From assembly GCF_008923365.1 (NCBI RefSeq), contig NZ_WBMR01000040.1, positions 1 through 57,279 of the forward strand: 57,279 nucleotides of DNA, written 5' to 3'. A program made the position numbers and the translations under genes. Below the pieces are notes generated by a model. The model was not told where the DNA came from. It saw only the letters and a list, made by a program, of their open reading frames with translations, and did no database searches. Position 1 is the first letter of the stretch. Each line of letters opens with the position of its first letter. This DNA is from Actinomadura montaniterrae. GTDB lineage: Bacteria > Actinomycetota > Actinomycetes > Streptosporangiales > Streptosporangiaceae. Shown piece after piece: positions 8,650-16,734 of the stretch.

Positions 8650-9936
8650 ATGATGACGCCGGCGGAAGCCCGGGAAGGAATCGGGACCGCCCGGTACGCC
8701 TACCGGCTGCGGCTGTCGTCGACCGCCGAGCGGAACCTGCTGGTCGAGTGGGACCGGTGCCGGTGGGTGTGGAACGAGTGCGTCGCCCGGTCCAGAGCCG
8801 CGCATCGGGCCGGGGAGGCGTGCGGCCCCGCGCGGCTGGACAAGATGCTGACGGGGTGGCGCGCCGAGCGGCCCTGGCTGCGTGCGGGCGCCTCGGTGGC
8901 GCAGCAGCAGACTGTCCGGGACTTCGCCAGATCCCGCGCCAAGGCCCTCGCCGACATCAAGAACCGGGTGCCGCCCGGCCGGCGGGCGGGGATGCCTCGT
9001 TTCAAGAAGCGGGCTCTGGCCGCGCCGAGCTTGAACTACACCCGCCGAGGATTTCGGGTGCGGGACGGGCGCCTGCACCTGGCAGGCGGGATCGCGTTGA
9101 CGGTGGTGTGGTCGCGCCCCCTGCCCGCCGGTCCGTCCTCGGTGCGGATCCACCGCGACTGCCTCGGCCATTGGTACGCCTCGTTCGTCGTCCCGGCCCG
9201 GACGGAGCCGCTGCCGGCCACCGGCCGCGTCCTCGGGATCGACTGGGGCGTGACAGAGACCGCCACGACCACCAGCGATGCTTACGATCTGCCGCACACC
9301 GGACACGGCCGCAAGGCCGCCGCGCGGCTGGCGCGCTATCAGCGGCAGATGGCCCGGCGCCGCGCGCCCAAGGGCAAGGCCCGGTCCAAGGGATACCGCG
9401 AAGCGCAGCGGCAGGCCGCCAAGGCCTGCAAGAAGGCCGCGCGGCAGCGGCGGGATGACGCCCGCAAATGGGCCAAGAAGGTCCTCCGCGACCATGACGC
9501 CGTCGCGGTCGAGGACTTCCGGCCCCGGTTCCTCGCCAAGTCGAGCATGGCCCGCAAGGCCGCCGACGCCGCGATCGGCGAGACCAAGAAGGCCCTGATC
9601 GAGATGGGCCGCAAACACGCCCGGGACGTCCGGCTGGTGAACCCGGCGCACACCACCATGGACTGCGGTGAATGCGGGGCGAGAGCCAAGCACCGCCTGC
9701 CGCTGTCCGAACGCACTTACACCTGCGTCGCGTGCGGAACCTCCCGTCCCAGGGACAAGAACTCCGCCCGGGTGATGCTGGTCCGGGCGGGTCTGGCCCC
9801 GGACGGCGCTGATCGCACAAGACCTTCCGCCCCGCAGGGGCGGGAGGCGGCCGGAGCCGTGAATCCCCGGCACGTCCCACGAAGGAGGGGGAGTTCGACA
9901 ATCCTTTCCCTTCGGGGAGGGGAGCAGTCAAAATGA
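8650..9936 (+). CDS. tnpB: RNA-guided endonuclease TnpB (IS200/IS605-type)
   Basis: A 428-residue TnpB. The RuvC-like catalytic set is visible: D198 in GIDWG, E288 in VAVEDF, D369 in RPRDKNSARVML. A zinc ribbon lies between them (C339, C342 in DCGECG; C359, C362 in CVACG). The N-terminal RNA-binding half includes WNECVARSR and FKKR segments. TnpB nucleases are guided by a transposon-end RNA to cut DNA beside a short motif. No tnpA transposase is present, so mobility would need one supplied in trans. The start is the first of two adjacent ATGs. The 3' end of the gene overlaps the presumed guide RNA. Confidence 0.93.
   Translation: MMTPAEAREGIGTARYAYRLRLSSTAERNLLVEWDRCRWVWNECVARSRAAHRAGEACGPARLDKMLTGWRAERPWLRAGASVAQQQTVRDFARSRAKALADIKNRVPPGRRAGMPRFKKRALAAPSLNYTRRGFRVRDGRLHLAGGIALTVVWSRPLPAGPSSVRIHRDCLGHWYASFVVPARTEPLPATGRVLGIDWGVTETATTTSDAYDLPHTGHGRKAAARLARYQRQMARRRAPKGKARSKGYREAQRQAAKACKKAARQRRDDARKWAKKVLRDHDAVAVEDFRPRFLAKSSMARKAADAAIGETKKALIEMGRKHARDVRLVNPAHTTMDCGECGARAKHRLPLSERTYTCVACGTSRPRDKNSARVMLVRAGLAPDGADRTRPSAPQGREAAGAVNPRHVPRRRGSSTILSLRGGEQSK
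9820..9931 (+). ncRNA. Putative omega RNA scaffold / right end of the TnpB element
   Basis: The tnpB 3' end contains two strong hairpins: CCGCCCC/GGGGCGG at 9827-9843 with a 3-base loop, and an 8-bp stem closed by a UUCG tetraloop at 9903-9922. The second is followed by AGCAGTCAA, resembling the right-end sequence of IS200/IS605 elements, where the guide begins immediately after. The 5' limit is arbitrary. Presence of an omega RNA is established for the family; this particular boundary is inferred. Confidence 0.45.
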
Positions 9937-9940
9937 GCAG

Positions 9941-10378
9941 GTGCCGTACTTCGCCGCCGTCTTCGCGCAGAGCCCGCAGGGCTGGGTCGGGACCGAGGCC
10001 GTGCTCGCCGAGGCCGAGCACGTCGACGACGTCGCCGACCTGATGCGGGAGGCCGCCGTCGAGTCCTACGGGGACCCGGTCGTCCTGCTGGTCGAGCAGG
10101 ACGACGACTGGTTCGCGGTCGTCCGGCTCGACGGCGACGACGAGCCCCGCGCGTACGTGTCGACCGTCCGCGAGGACGGGCTCGCCGCGCTGTTCCACCA
10201 GCTCGTCGGGGAGGTCCCGGACGGCGACGCCGGCGGCGACCCGGCGCTGCTGGAGGACCTCGGGATCGATCCGGACCAGCTCAGCGACCTGGGCGAGCGC
10301 GCCCTGCCGGGCGACGCGCTGCTCGCCGTCGCCGAGCGCGCCGGGTTCGGCGAGGAGTTCGACCGCCTCCGTGACTGA
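9941..10378 (+). CDS. tRNA adenosine deaminase-associated protein (paralog 2)
   Basis: A 145-residue acidic protein, MPYFAAVFAQSPQGWVGTE onward, the typical form that precedes tadA in Streptomyces and relatives (DLMREAAVESYGDPVVLLVE, DDWFAVVRLDGDDEPRAYVS). The GTG start at 9941 lies only 4 bases after the tnpB stop; the best purine-rich tract, GGAGGGG, belongs to the TnpB right end and is about 17 bases away. The gene's native leader has therefore probably been replaced by the insertion. Its end overlaps the tadA start by 8 bases, implying translational coupling. The biochemical role is unknown. Confidence 0.8.
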   Translation: MPYFAAVFAQSPQGWVGTEAVLAEAEHVDDVADLMREAAVESYGDPVVLLVEQDDDWFAVVRLDGDDEPRAYVSTVREDGLAALFHQLVGEVPDGDAGGDPALLEDLGIDPDQLSDLGERALPGDALLAVAERAGFGEEFDRLRD

Positions 10379-10853
10379 CTCCGTGACCGCACCGGACGAG
10401 GAGTTCGGCGCGGCGATGCGCCGGGCGCTGGACGAGGCGCGCGCCGCCGCCGCCGACGGCGAGATCCCGGTCGGCGCCGTCGTTCTGGACGGCTCCGGCA
10501 CCGTGATCGGGACGGGCCGCAACGACCGGGAGCGCAGCGCCGACCCGACCGGGCACGCGGAGATCGTCGCGATGCGGGCCGCCGCCAGGGCGCGCGGCGA
10601 GTGGCGGCTTTCCGGCTGCACGCTCGTGGTGACGCTGGAGCCGTGCACGATGTGCGCGGGCGCGTCCGTCCAGGCGCGGGTGGACCGGGTCGTGTACGGG
10701 GCGGTCGACCCGAAGGCGGGCGCGGTCGGGTCGCTGTGGGACGTCGTCCGGGACCGCCGCCTCAACCACCGGCCCGAGGTGCTCGCGGGCGTGCTCGCCG
10801 CCGAGTGCGGCGCGCTGCTCTCCGAGTTCTTCGTACACCGCAGAGTCCGGTAG
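10371..10853 (+). CDS. tadA: tRNA adenosine(34) deaminase TadA
   Basis: A 160-residue zinc-dependent cytidine-deaminase-fold enzyme that converts A34 to inosine in tRNA-Arg(ACG). Zinc and catalytic motifs are complete: H62-A-E64 in GHAEIVAMR and C92-x-x-C95 in PCTMC. The GTG start at 10371 overlaps the upstream associated gene by 8 bases. The C-terminus is LLSEFFVHRRVR. The length is typical. A tRNA-Ser gene follows 10 bases downstream. Confidence 0.95.
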   Translation: MTDSVTAPDEEFGAAMRRALDEARAAAADGEIPVGAVVLDGSGTVIGTGRNDRERSADPTGHAEIVAMRAAARARGEWRLSGCTLVVTLEPCTMCAGASVQARVDRVVYGAVDPKAGAVGSLWDVVRDRRLNHRPEVLAGVLAAECGALLSEFFVHRRVR

Positions 10854-10863
10854 GCTTCCCCGC

Positions 10864-10951
10864 GGTGGTGTCGCCTAGTGGACGAGGGCGCACGCCTCGA
10901 AAGCGTGTGAAGTGCAAGCTTCCGTGGGTTCGAATCCCACCACCACCGCCA
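10864..10951 (+). tRNA. tRNA-Ser(CGA), CCA encoded
   Basis: A long-variable-arm tRNA. The acceptor stem GGTGGTG (10864-10870) pairs with CACCACC (10941-10947), followed by G73 and an encoded CCA at 10949-10951. The anticodon stem is CACGC/GCGTG with loop CTCGAAA, anticodon CGA, which reads serine UCG. The variable arm is about TGAAGTGCAAGCTTCC, and the T arm is GTGGG-TTCGAAT-CCCAC. All arms pair without mismatch. Confidence 0.96.
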
Positions 10952-10970
10952 CCGGCCATGACCTGGCCGA

Positions 10971-11009
10971 CGCTCGGGGCGGGGCCTGCGGTCCCGCCCC
11001 GAGCGTTTT
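10971..11009 (+). terminator. Rho-independent terminator after tRNA-Ser
   Basis: A perfect 13-bp stem, CGCTCGGGGCGGG (10971-10983) with CCCGCCCCGAGCG (10993-11005), followed by TTTT. It closes the tadA/tRNA transcript and lies just before the converging kinase gene. Confidence 0.9.
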
Positions 11010-11029
11010 CTCGTTCGCCGCTCGCCCGG

Positions 11030-12610
11030 TCAGCCCGCGGACCGCTGCTGTAGTGCCGCCGCGAGCCGGCGGGCGTAAGCCGCTTCGCTCTTGGCCGCGG
11101 TCTCCGGCACTTCGCCGTCGATGATGCCGATGTCAGCCGTGAGGTTGTCGACGCGGAACATCAGCTGCGGCGCACCGAAGGGGTCGGAGGCGTCGATGTA
11201 GTGCCCCTCGTCCCCTATTCCGGAGAGGGGATCCCCGGCACCCGCGCTCATCACGGCCGCATGCGCGTTGTCGGCTCCCGACTCCCCGTTCTTCTTGCCG
11301 TACCGCTTGATTTCGAGAGTGATGCTCCCCCGGTCGGCGAAGTCCTTGGGCAGGACCGACCAGGTGCACTGCACCGAATCCCTCGTGCCCGGCGGGCTCT
11401 TCGTCGGAGAGACCTCCGCGTCCTGGATGCTGGGCGTCGGGAGACGGGCGCAGGCGGGCGGCGCGGAGAACCGCCCGTCGTCCACCGAGCGCCCCATGGG
11501 GTTCTCCAGCAGGAACCAGCCGCCCGCGACCACGGCGAGGATCCCGGCCGTCGCCAGGAGCCACGCCTTCAGCGAGATCGCCGAGTCCTGGTCCACGGCG
11601 ACCGTCGGGGGCGCCGGCGCCGTCATGGCCTCCGTGACCGGTCTCGTCTTGAGGTCCGAGGGCGGGGGCGACGGCGGGGGCAGCGCCGCCCCGGGGCCCG
11701 CTCCCTGAGGCGAAACCTGCACCGGCGGGGGAGCCTGCACGGGCGGGGGAGCCTGTTGCGGAACCGGCGGCACCGCGTCTGGGCGGGGCGCGGGAACGGC
11801 TCGGAGCCGCTCGGCGACGGCGCGGGCGTCCGGCGGCCGGTCCCGCGGATCCTTGGCCAGCAGCGCGTGCACGAGCTCGTCGAGGTCTCCGGGGACGTCC
11901 GGACGCACCTCACGCGGCCTCGGCGGATCGGTGAGAACGATCTCGCGGATCAGCGCGTGCAGGCTGTCCCCGTTGAACGGCGTCCGGCCGGTGAGCAGGG
12001 CGAACAGCACCCCGCCCAGCGCGTACAGGTCCGTCCGCGGCGTCGGCTCGTGCGCCTTCTCGAACTGCTCGGGGGCCATGTACGCGGGCGTCCCGAGGAT
12101 CGCGCTGCCGGTCAGCTGCGTGACCTGGTCGGCGTACCGGGCGATGCCGAAGTCCATGACGGTCACCAGGTCGCCGGGGCGGGCCATCACGTTGGCGGGC
12201 TTGACGTCGCGGTGTACCACGCCCTGCTGGTGGGCCGCGTGCAGCGCGTCGGCGATCCCCGCCGTCAGCCGCCTCGCCCGGTCGACCGGCAGGCCCTGCG
12301 GGTGGCGTTTCAGCACCGCGGACAGGTCCTCCCCGTCGAGGAGCTCCATCACCAGGAACAGCAGGTGGTCGTCCTCGCCGGCGTCATGGACGACGACGAT
12401 CCCCGGGTGGCGGAGCCGGGCCATGATCTCCGCCTCGCGGCGGAACCGGCTGGTCAGCCGGGCGTCCGCGCCCGCCGGCGCCGTGAGGATCTTGACCGCG
12501 ACCGACCGGCCGAGCCGCTCGTCCAGGCCGCGCCAGACCTCGCCCATCCCGCCGCGTCCCAGCAGGGAGTCGAGCTGGTACCTGTCCGCCAGTCTCAGCC
12601 CGGTACGCAC
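11030..12610 (-). CDS. Membrane serine/threonine protein kinase with extracellular sensor-like domain
   Basis: A 526-residue Hanks-type kinase. The glycine loop GRGGMG is near residues 18-23, with K40 in VAVK, catalytic HRDVKPAN (D135), DFG at 153-155 and APE at 179-181. A Pro-rich linker (~270-340) leads to a single membrane segment (~348-368, AWLLATAGILAVVAGGWFLL). The extracellular C-terminus (PPACARLPTPS, SVQCTWSV) resembles DUF3558-type lipoprotein domains and contains two cysteines likely to pair; there are no PASTA repeats. Start GTG at 12610 with GGGAGG upstream. It probably senses an envelope signal. Partner and substrates are unknown; no phosphatase gene is adjacent. Confidence 0.93.
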   Translation of the reverse strand: MRTGLRLADRYQLDSLLGRGGMGEVWRGLDERLGRSVAVKILTAPAGADARLTSRFRREAEIMARLRHPGIVVVHDAGEDDHLLFLVMELLDGEDLSAVLKRHPQGLPVDRARRLTAGIADALHAAHQQGVVHRDVKPANVMARPGDLVTVMDFGIARYADQVTQLTGSAILGTPAYMAPEQFEKAHEPTPRTDLYALGGVLFALLTGRTPFNGDSLHALIREIVLTDPPRPREVRPDVPGDLDELVHALLAKDPRDRPPDARAVAERLRAVPAPRPDAVPPVPQQAPPPVQAPPPVQVSPQGAGPGAALPPPSPPPSDLKTRPVTEAMTAPAPPTVAVDQDSAISLKAWLLATAGILAVVAGGWFLLENPMGRSVDDGRFSAPPACARLPTPSIQDAEVSPTKSPPGTRDSVQCTWSVLPKDFADRGSITLEIKRYGKKNGESGADNAHAAVMSAGAGDPLSGIGDEGHYIDASDPFGAPQLMFRVDNLTADIGIIDGEVPETAAKSEAAYARRLAAALQQRSAG

Positions 12611-12756
12611 TGTTCCTCCCCCTGGCCGTCCACGGGCATCCGATCATGGATACACCGCGGGACACCCCCTTTTCCAGAGATCGATCAGACGGCCGCGCCT
12701 CTCCGGCGGTTCGGCGGGAGGAACCACCGGCAAGGGCGGCGCGGATCGCGGCGGCG

Positions 12757-13638
12757 TCAGCCGACGGTGACGAGGGCCACGCCCGCCACCGCGATCGCCA
12801 TGCCGACGCGCTGCACCGCGCGGAGACGCTCGCTGTAGGCGATCCTCGCCAGCAGCACCGTGATGGCCGGGTAGAGCGACGTCAGCACGGTGACGAGGCT
12901 CAGCAGGCCGTCCTGGACGGCCAGGTAGTACAGGGCGTTGGCGCCGGAGTCGAGGATGCCGGACAGCAGCGCGAGGCCGATCAGCGTCCGGCCGCTCACC
13001 CACGGGCCCCGGTCGCCGCCGCGCGTCCGCAGGGCGATCAGCAGCGCCGTGAACACGATGGTCAGCGTGCCGATGCGGGCGGTGGCGATCGGCCAGAGCC
13101 CGGCGCCGTCCCCGGCCGCCTTCAGCATGATGAAGAAGACGCCGAAGCAGGACCCGGACACCAGCGCCATCAGCGGGCCGCTGTCCAGGGGCCGGCGGAC
13201 GAGGGAGGCGGTCGCGGACGGCTCGTCCTCCCCGCCCTTCTCCATGCTGACCAGGCCTATCGCGAGCAGGCACAGCAGGACGCCGAGCAGGGCGGTCTCG
13301 TCCAGCCGCTCGCCGCGCAGCACGCCGACGCCGACCGGCAGGACCGCGGAGGCCAGCGCGGACACCGGCGCGACGACGTTCATCGGCCCGCGGGCGAGCG
13401 CGCGGTAGAAGGCGATGAGGCCGACGCCGCCGGCGAGCCCGCCGAGGAAGCCCCAGGCGATCGGGCCGGGCGCGGGGGCGCCGCCGGCCAGCAGCGCGGC
13501 CGCGACGGCGACGAGCAGCCCCATCGGGGCGGACAGCACCAGGGTCTTCAGCGCGGTGGACCGGCGCGAGACGGCGCCGCCGAGGAAGTCGGCGACGCCG
13601 AACGCGACGGCGGTGACGAGGGCGAGGGCGGTGACCAT
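12757..13638 (-). CDS. EamA-family (DMT) transporter
   Basis: A 293-residue membrane protein with about ten hydrophobic segments in two EamA halves. It starts MVTALALVTAVAFGVADFLG; FYRALARGPMNVVAPVSALA closes the first half and ALYYLAVQDGLLSLVTVLTS marks the second. It likely exports metabolites or amino-acid-like compounds; the substrate is unknown. Its ATG (13638) shares one base with the stop of the upstream B3/4-domain gene (TGATG), so the two form a translationally coupled operon. Confidence 0.88.
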   Translation of the reverse strand: MVTALALVTAVAFGVADFLGGAVSRRSTALKTLVLSAPMGLLVAVAAALLAGGAPAPGPIAWGFLGGLAGGVGLIAFYRALARGPMNVVAPVSALASAVLPVGVGVLRGERLDETALLGVLLCLLAIGLVSMEKGGEDEPSATASLVRRPLDSGPLMALVSGSCFGVFFIMLKAAGDGAGLWPIATARIGTLTIVFTALLIALRTRGGDRGPWVSGRTLIGLALLSGILDSGANALYYLAVQDGLLSLVTVLTSLYPAITVLLARIAYSERLRAVQRVGMAIAVAGVALVTVG

Positions 13639-14303
13639 CACGTCCCGCCGATCAGCCGGCTCTCGATCCGGACGTCCGGGGAGATCTCTCGCAGCCGGGC
13701 GGCGAGGTCGTCGCCGGCGGCGTGCAGCCGGTCCAGGGGGTACGGGGCGAGGCGCTCCAGCAGGAACAGGCCGTTCTTGGTCGTCTCGGTGAGCCGGGTG
13801 CGGACGCACTGCCGCCAGTTCCAGCGCCGGCAGGTGACGCCGGCGTCGTCGCGCCAGACGACCTCGCCGGCGTCCGGGTGCTCCACGGCGGGCTCGCCGG
13901 CGGCGATCACGTCGAAGGGCTCGTCGCCGGTGGCCCTGACGAGCCGGGCGGGGCCCTGGTAGGCGTCGAGGTCCTCGCCGCCGATGGGCAGGGCGTGGGC
14001 GACGCTGACGGCGTTGTAGGCGTCGACGACCCGGTTGATGGCGGGAAGCGTCTCGGCGCGGCGGAGCAGGGCGTCCACGGAGGGCCGGGTCCGCTTCGGC
14101 TTGGCGCCGAACGCCCGGTAGGCCTCGCGCCACGCCTCGACGTGCGGGTCGTCGGCGTCGGCCTGCTCGCCGGCGGCGCGCAGCCAGGCCTCGGACGCCG
14201 CGTCGCTGGGGCCGTTGTGCAGGCCTTCGGCGGTCATGACGAGCACGGCGAAGTCGGGACGGAGCTCCCGCACGGCCTCGTCCACGGTGATCCGCTCCAG
14301 CAT
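13638..14303 (-). CDS. B3/4 domain-containing protein
   Basis: A 221-residue protein with a B3/4 fold related to the editing/tRNA-binding module of phenylalanyl-tRNA synthetase beta. Typical stretches are PSVDALLRRAETLPAINRVV, DAYNAVSVAHALPIGGEDLD and EVVWRDDAGVTCRRWNWRQC. Standalone B3/4 proteins may edit misacylated tRNA, though most are uncharacterised. I use the ATG at 14303 because GGGGAG lies 7 bases upstream; a GTG/ATG nine codons earlier (14330) is an alternative. Coupled to the EamA transporter downstream. Confidence 0.82.
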   Translation of the reverse strand: MLERITVDEAVRELRPDFAVLVMTAEGLHNGPSDAASEAWLRAAGEQADADDPHVEAWREAYRAFGAKPKRTRPSVDALLRRAETLPAINRVVDAYNAVSVAHALPIGGEDLDAYQGPARLVRATGDEPFDVIAAGEPAVEHPDAGEVVWRDDAGVTCRRWNWRQCVRTRLTETTKNGLFLLERLAPYPLDRLHAAGDDLAARLREISPDVRIESRLIGGT

Positions 14304-14428
14304 CCCGTTGCTCCCCTTCCGGACGGTCATTTGAGTGAACTCGAAAGTGCATCATACCGACCGACGGGGCGTCCCGGGCAATCCGTTTCCTGCAACACGC
14401 GGGCGCCGCCGGTTGTTCTCCGGCGGGC

Positions 14429-14866
14429 TCACTCGGGATCGGGGAGCGCGCGGACCAGGTCGAGCAGGCGCCGGACGTCCGGCAGGACATCGACGAGGCC
14501 GGCCTCGGCGAGCGCTTCGGCGGCCTGGTCGAAGAACGGCCGCCGGGCGGCGACGATGCGCTGGACGAGGTCCCGGCCGGCGGGGGTGAGGGTGAGGTCG
14601 GTCCGCCGCCCGTCGTGCGGCGAGGGGCTGCGGTCGACCCACCCGGCGGCGGCGAGGCGGTCGGTGAGGCGGCTGGGGTGGCCGGGGTCGGCGGCCATCC
14701 GGGCGCCGAGGTCGGCGATGGAGACCGGCTGCCCGTCGGCGATGATCAGCAGCGCCTCGGCCTGGACGGCGGTGACGCCGAGCGGGCGCAGCAGGCGGCC
14801 GAACCGCCGCTCGACCTCGCGTTGCGCGGTCTTCAGGGCCATGAGCAGTTCGAGTACGGGCTCCAC
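14429..14866 (-). CDS. MarR-family transcriptional regulator
   Basis: A 145-residue winged-HTH protein. The recognition region is VSIADLGARMAADPGHPSRL with the wing VDRSPSPHDGRRTDLTLTPA, which is the MarR signature (D-x-R-R plus LT-x-A/G). It is divergent from an alpha/beta hydrolase, and two copies of a 10-bp palindrome lie between the genes, so it probably represses that gene and itself (inference). The start is a GTG at 14866 without a strong ribosome-binding site. Confidence 0.88.
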   Translation of the reverse strand: MEPVLELLMALKTAQREVERRFGRLLRPLGVTAVQAEALLIIADGQPVSIADLGARMAADPGHPSRLTDRLAAAGWVDRSPSPHDGRRTDLTLTPAGRDLVQRIVAARRPFFDQAAEALAEAGLVDVLPDVRRLLDLVRALPDPE

Positions 14867-14888
14867 GGGGGGAGTCTATTGCTTTATG

Positions 14889-14936
14889 TGTCATGACATG
14901 CATATGCTCGGCGCCGGGAAGATATGTGTCATGACA
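14889..14936. promoter_or_regulatory. Two palindromic operator copies (TGTCATGACA) in the MarR/hydrolase intergenic region
   Basis: The perfect palindrome TGTCATGACA occurs at 14889-14898 and again at 14927-14936, with start points 38 bases apart. The match extends outward on both sides (TATG before, TG after). The position between a divergent MarR gene and its presumed target is typical for its binding sites. The second copy overlaps possible start codons of the hydrolase. Confidence 0.65.
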
Positions 14937-14953
14937 TGGAAATGGGGTCGCGG

Positions 14954-16270
14954 ATGCGCAGGATCAGGTTCTCCCGGACGCCGGCGTTCGACTTCGAGGC
15001 GCTGCGCGGGCTGTGGGCCGCGGCCTACGACGGCGGCGAGTTCGGCGAGGTCGCCGCCGTCATGGCACGGGTCCGCAGGGGCGACTTCGAATCCTGGTAC
15101 CGGGAGTGGTCCGCGATGGCGGACCGGGTCGCGGCGCGGGGACGCGCCTACGACGAGCCCGTGTCACGCGGTACCGCGCTGCTCCGGGCCGCCAACTACC
15201 AGCGGCAGGCCGAGTTCTTCCTGGACCCGGCCGACCCGCGCCGCGCCGCGACCGCCGCGTCCGGACGGGACCTGTTCGACGCCGGGCTGGACGCCCTCGG
15301 CACCGGCATCACCCGCACCCGCATCCCCTACGACGGCGCGGACCTGGAGGCCCTGTTCATGCGCCCCGCCGAGTCCACGCGCCCCGCCGAGTCCATGCGC
15401 CCCGAGGGCCCGGACTCGCGCACGGTCCTCGTCGTCCAGGGCGGCTTCGACTCCACGCTCGAAGAGCTGTACTTCATGCTCGGCGCCGCGGCCGTCCGGC
15501 GCGGCCACTGCGTGCTCATGTTCACCGGCCCGGGCCAGGGATCGTCGCTGCGCGAGCACGGCATGCCGTTCACCGCCGAATGGGAGCGGCCCACCGCGGC
15601 GGTGCTCGACTGGCTGGACGGCCTCGTCGAGCCCCGGCTGCTGGTCGGCGCCGGCATCAGCTTCGGCGGCCACCTCCTCGCCCGGGCCGCCGCGTTCGAG
15701 CCGCGCTACGACGGCGTCGTCCTGTACGACTACTTCCCCGGCATGCTCACCGCGTTCCTGCACAACGTGCCCCGGCTGGTGCGCGGCGCGTTCCAGCGCA
15801 TGCCCTGGTGGATGCGGCGCGCCGTCCCCCTGTACGGCAGGTTCGACGCCCAGGCCCGCTGGGGGATCGGCAACGCGTTCTGGACGTTCGGCGCGGAATC
15901 GCTGCCCGCCCTGATCGACGCGATGCGCCCCTTCGACGACCGCGACTGGGCCGGCGAGATCACCGCGGACGCCCTCGTCCTGCTGGCCGAGCGCGAGCAC
16001 TTCTACGACCCCGCGCTCGGCCGCGACTTCGCCGCCCGGCTCACCGGCGCCCGCTCCGTCCGGGTCCACACCTTCGCCGAGGCCGACGGCGGGCACCTGC
16101 ACTGCCAGAACGGCGCCCTCCAGCAGGCGCACGAGGTGATCTTCGACTGGGTCCACGCACTCGAACATTCAGTGGTGACCACGGAGGCGACCCGTACTCC
16201 CGCTGGGGAAGGCTGGGACCACGGCGATCGACCGGGCGGAACGCACCGGCGATCAGGAAACACCCACTAA
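14954..16270 (+). CDS. Alpha/beta hydrolase, FrsA-like esterase
   Basis: A ~438-residue cytosolic hydrolase. Residues ~1-110 are a helical N-terminal region (RRIRFSRTPAFDFEALRGLW) typical of FrsA/DUF1100-type enzymes. The catalytic half has the nucleophile elbow GAGISFGGHLL (Ser), the acid region EREHFYDPALG and the histidine in ADGGHLHCQNG. Start choice is uncertain: in-frame ATGs at 14924, 14936 and 14942 also exist, but those lie in or beside the second operator copy. The DUF1801 gene follows 11 bases downstream, probably in the same transcript. Confidence 0.85.
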   Translation: MRRIRFSRTPAFDFEALRGLWAAAYDGGEFGEVAAVMARVRRGDFESWYREWSAMADRVAARGRAYDEPVSRGTALLRAANYQRQAEFFLDPADPRRAATAASGRDLFDAGLDALGTGITRTRIPYDGADLEALFMRPAESTRPAESMRPEGPDSRTVLVVQGGFDSTLEELYFMLGAAAVRRGHCVLMFTGPGQGSSLREHGMPFTAEWERPTAAVLDWLDGLVEPRLLVGAGISFGGHLLARAAAFEPRYDGVVLYDYFPGMLTAFLHNVPRLVRGAFQRMPWWMRRAVPLYGRFDAQARWGIGNAFWTFGAESLPALIDAMRPFDDRDWAGEITADALVLLAEREHFYDPALGRDFAARLTGARSVRVHTFAEADGGHLHCQNGALQQAHEVIFDWVHALEHSVVTTEATRTPAGEGWDHGDRPGGTHRRSGNTH

Positions 16271-16281
16271 GAGGAGCGATC

Positions 16282-16734
16282 ATGGCGGCCACCAAGGACA
16301 GCGGTTACGAAGGCTTCACGGCCGAGGAGCGGGCCGCGATGAAGGAGCACGCCAAGGAGCAGAAGAAGGCGGCGAAGCGCGCCTCGGCGGCGGAGAAGGC
16401 GGCGGAGGCGGAGCAGGACGTGCTCGAGAAGATCGCCGCGATGCAGGACTCGGACCGGGTGATGGCCGAGCGGATCCACGCCGTCGTGAAGGCCGCCGCC
16501 CCCGAGCTCGCGCCGAAGACCTGGTACGGGATGCCCGCCTACGCGCTGGACGGCAAGGTCGTCTGCTTCTTCCAGAGCGCGGAGAAGTTCAAGGCGCGCT
16601 ACGCGACGCTCGGGTTCAGCGACCTGGCGAACCTGGACGACGGCCCCATGTGGGCGGCCGGTTTCGCGCTGACCGAGGTGACGGACGAGGTCGAGGCCCG
16701 CATCGCCGACCTGGTGAAGCGCGCGGTGAGCTGA
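16282..16734 (+). CDS. DUF1801/YdhG-like protein
   Basis: A 150-residue protein. Residues 1-60 form a charged Lys/Ala-rich helix (AMKEHAKEQKKAAKRASAAE), and residues ~65-150 are a DUF1801 alpha/beta domain (APELAPKTWYGMPAYALDGK, VVCFFQSAEKFKARYATLGF). Members are annotated as putative iron chaperones in Bacillus, but the function is poorly established. ATG at 16282 with GAGGAG 6 bases upstream. It is the second gene of the MarR-regulated hydrolase transcript. A 16-base block including its stop codon is duplicated downstream at 16797-16812. Confidence 0.82.
   Translation: MAATKDSGYEGFTAEERAAMKEHAKEQKKAAKRASAAEKAAEAEQDVLEKIAAMQDSDRVMAERIHAVVKAAAPELAPKTWYGMPAYALDGKVVCFFQSAEKFKARYATLGFSDLANLDDGPMWAAGFALTEVTDEVEARIADLVKRAVS

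Noticed and set aside
8426..9936. Classic toxin-antitoxin operon involving the RHH gene
   Set aside because: The genes are divergent rather than cotranscribed, and the partner is a TnpB nuclease; no RelE/PIN/HicA toxin is adjacent.
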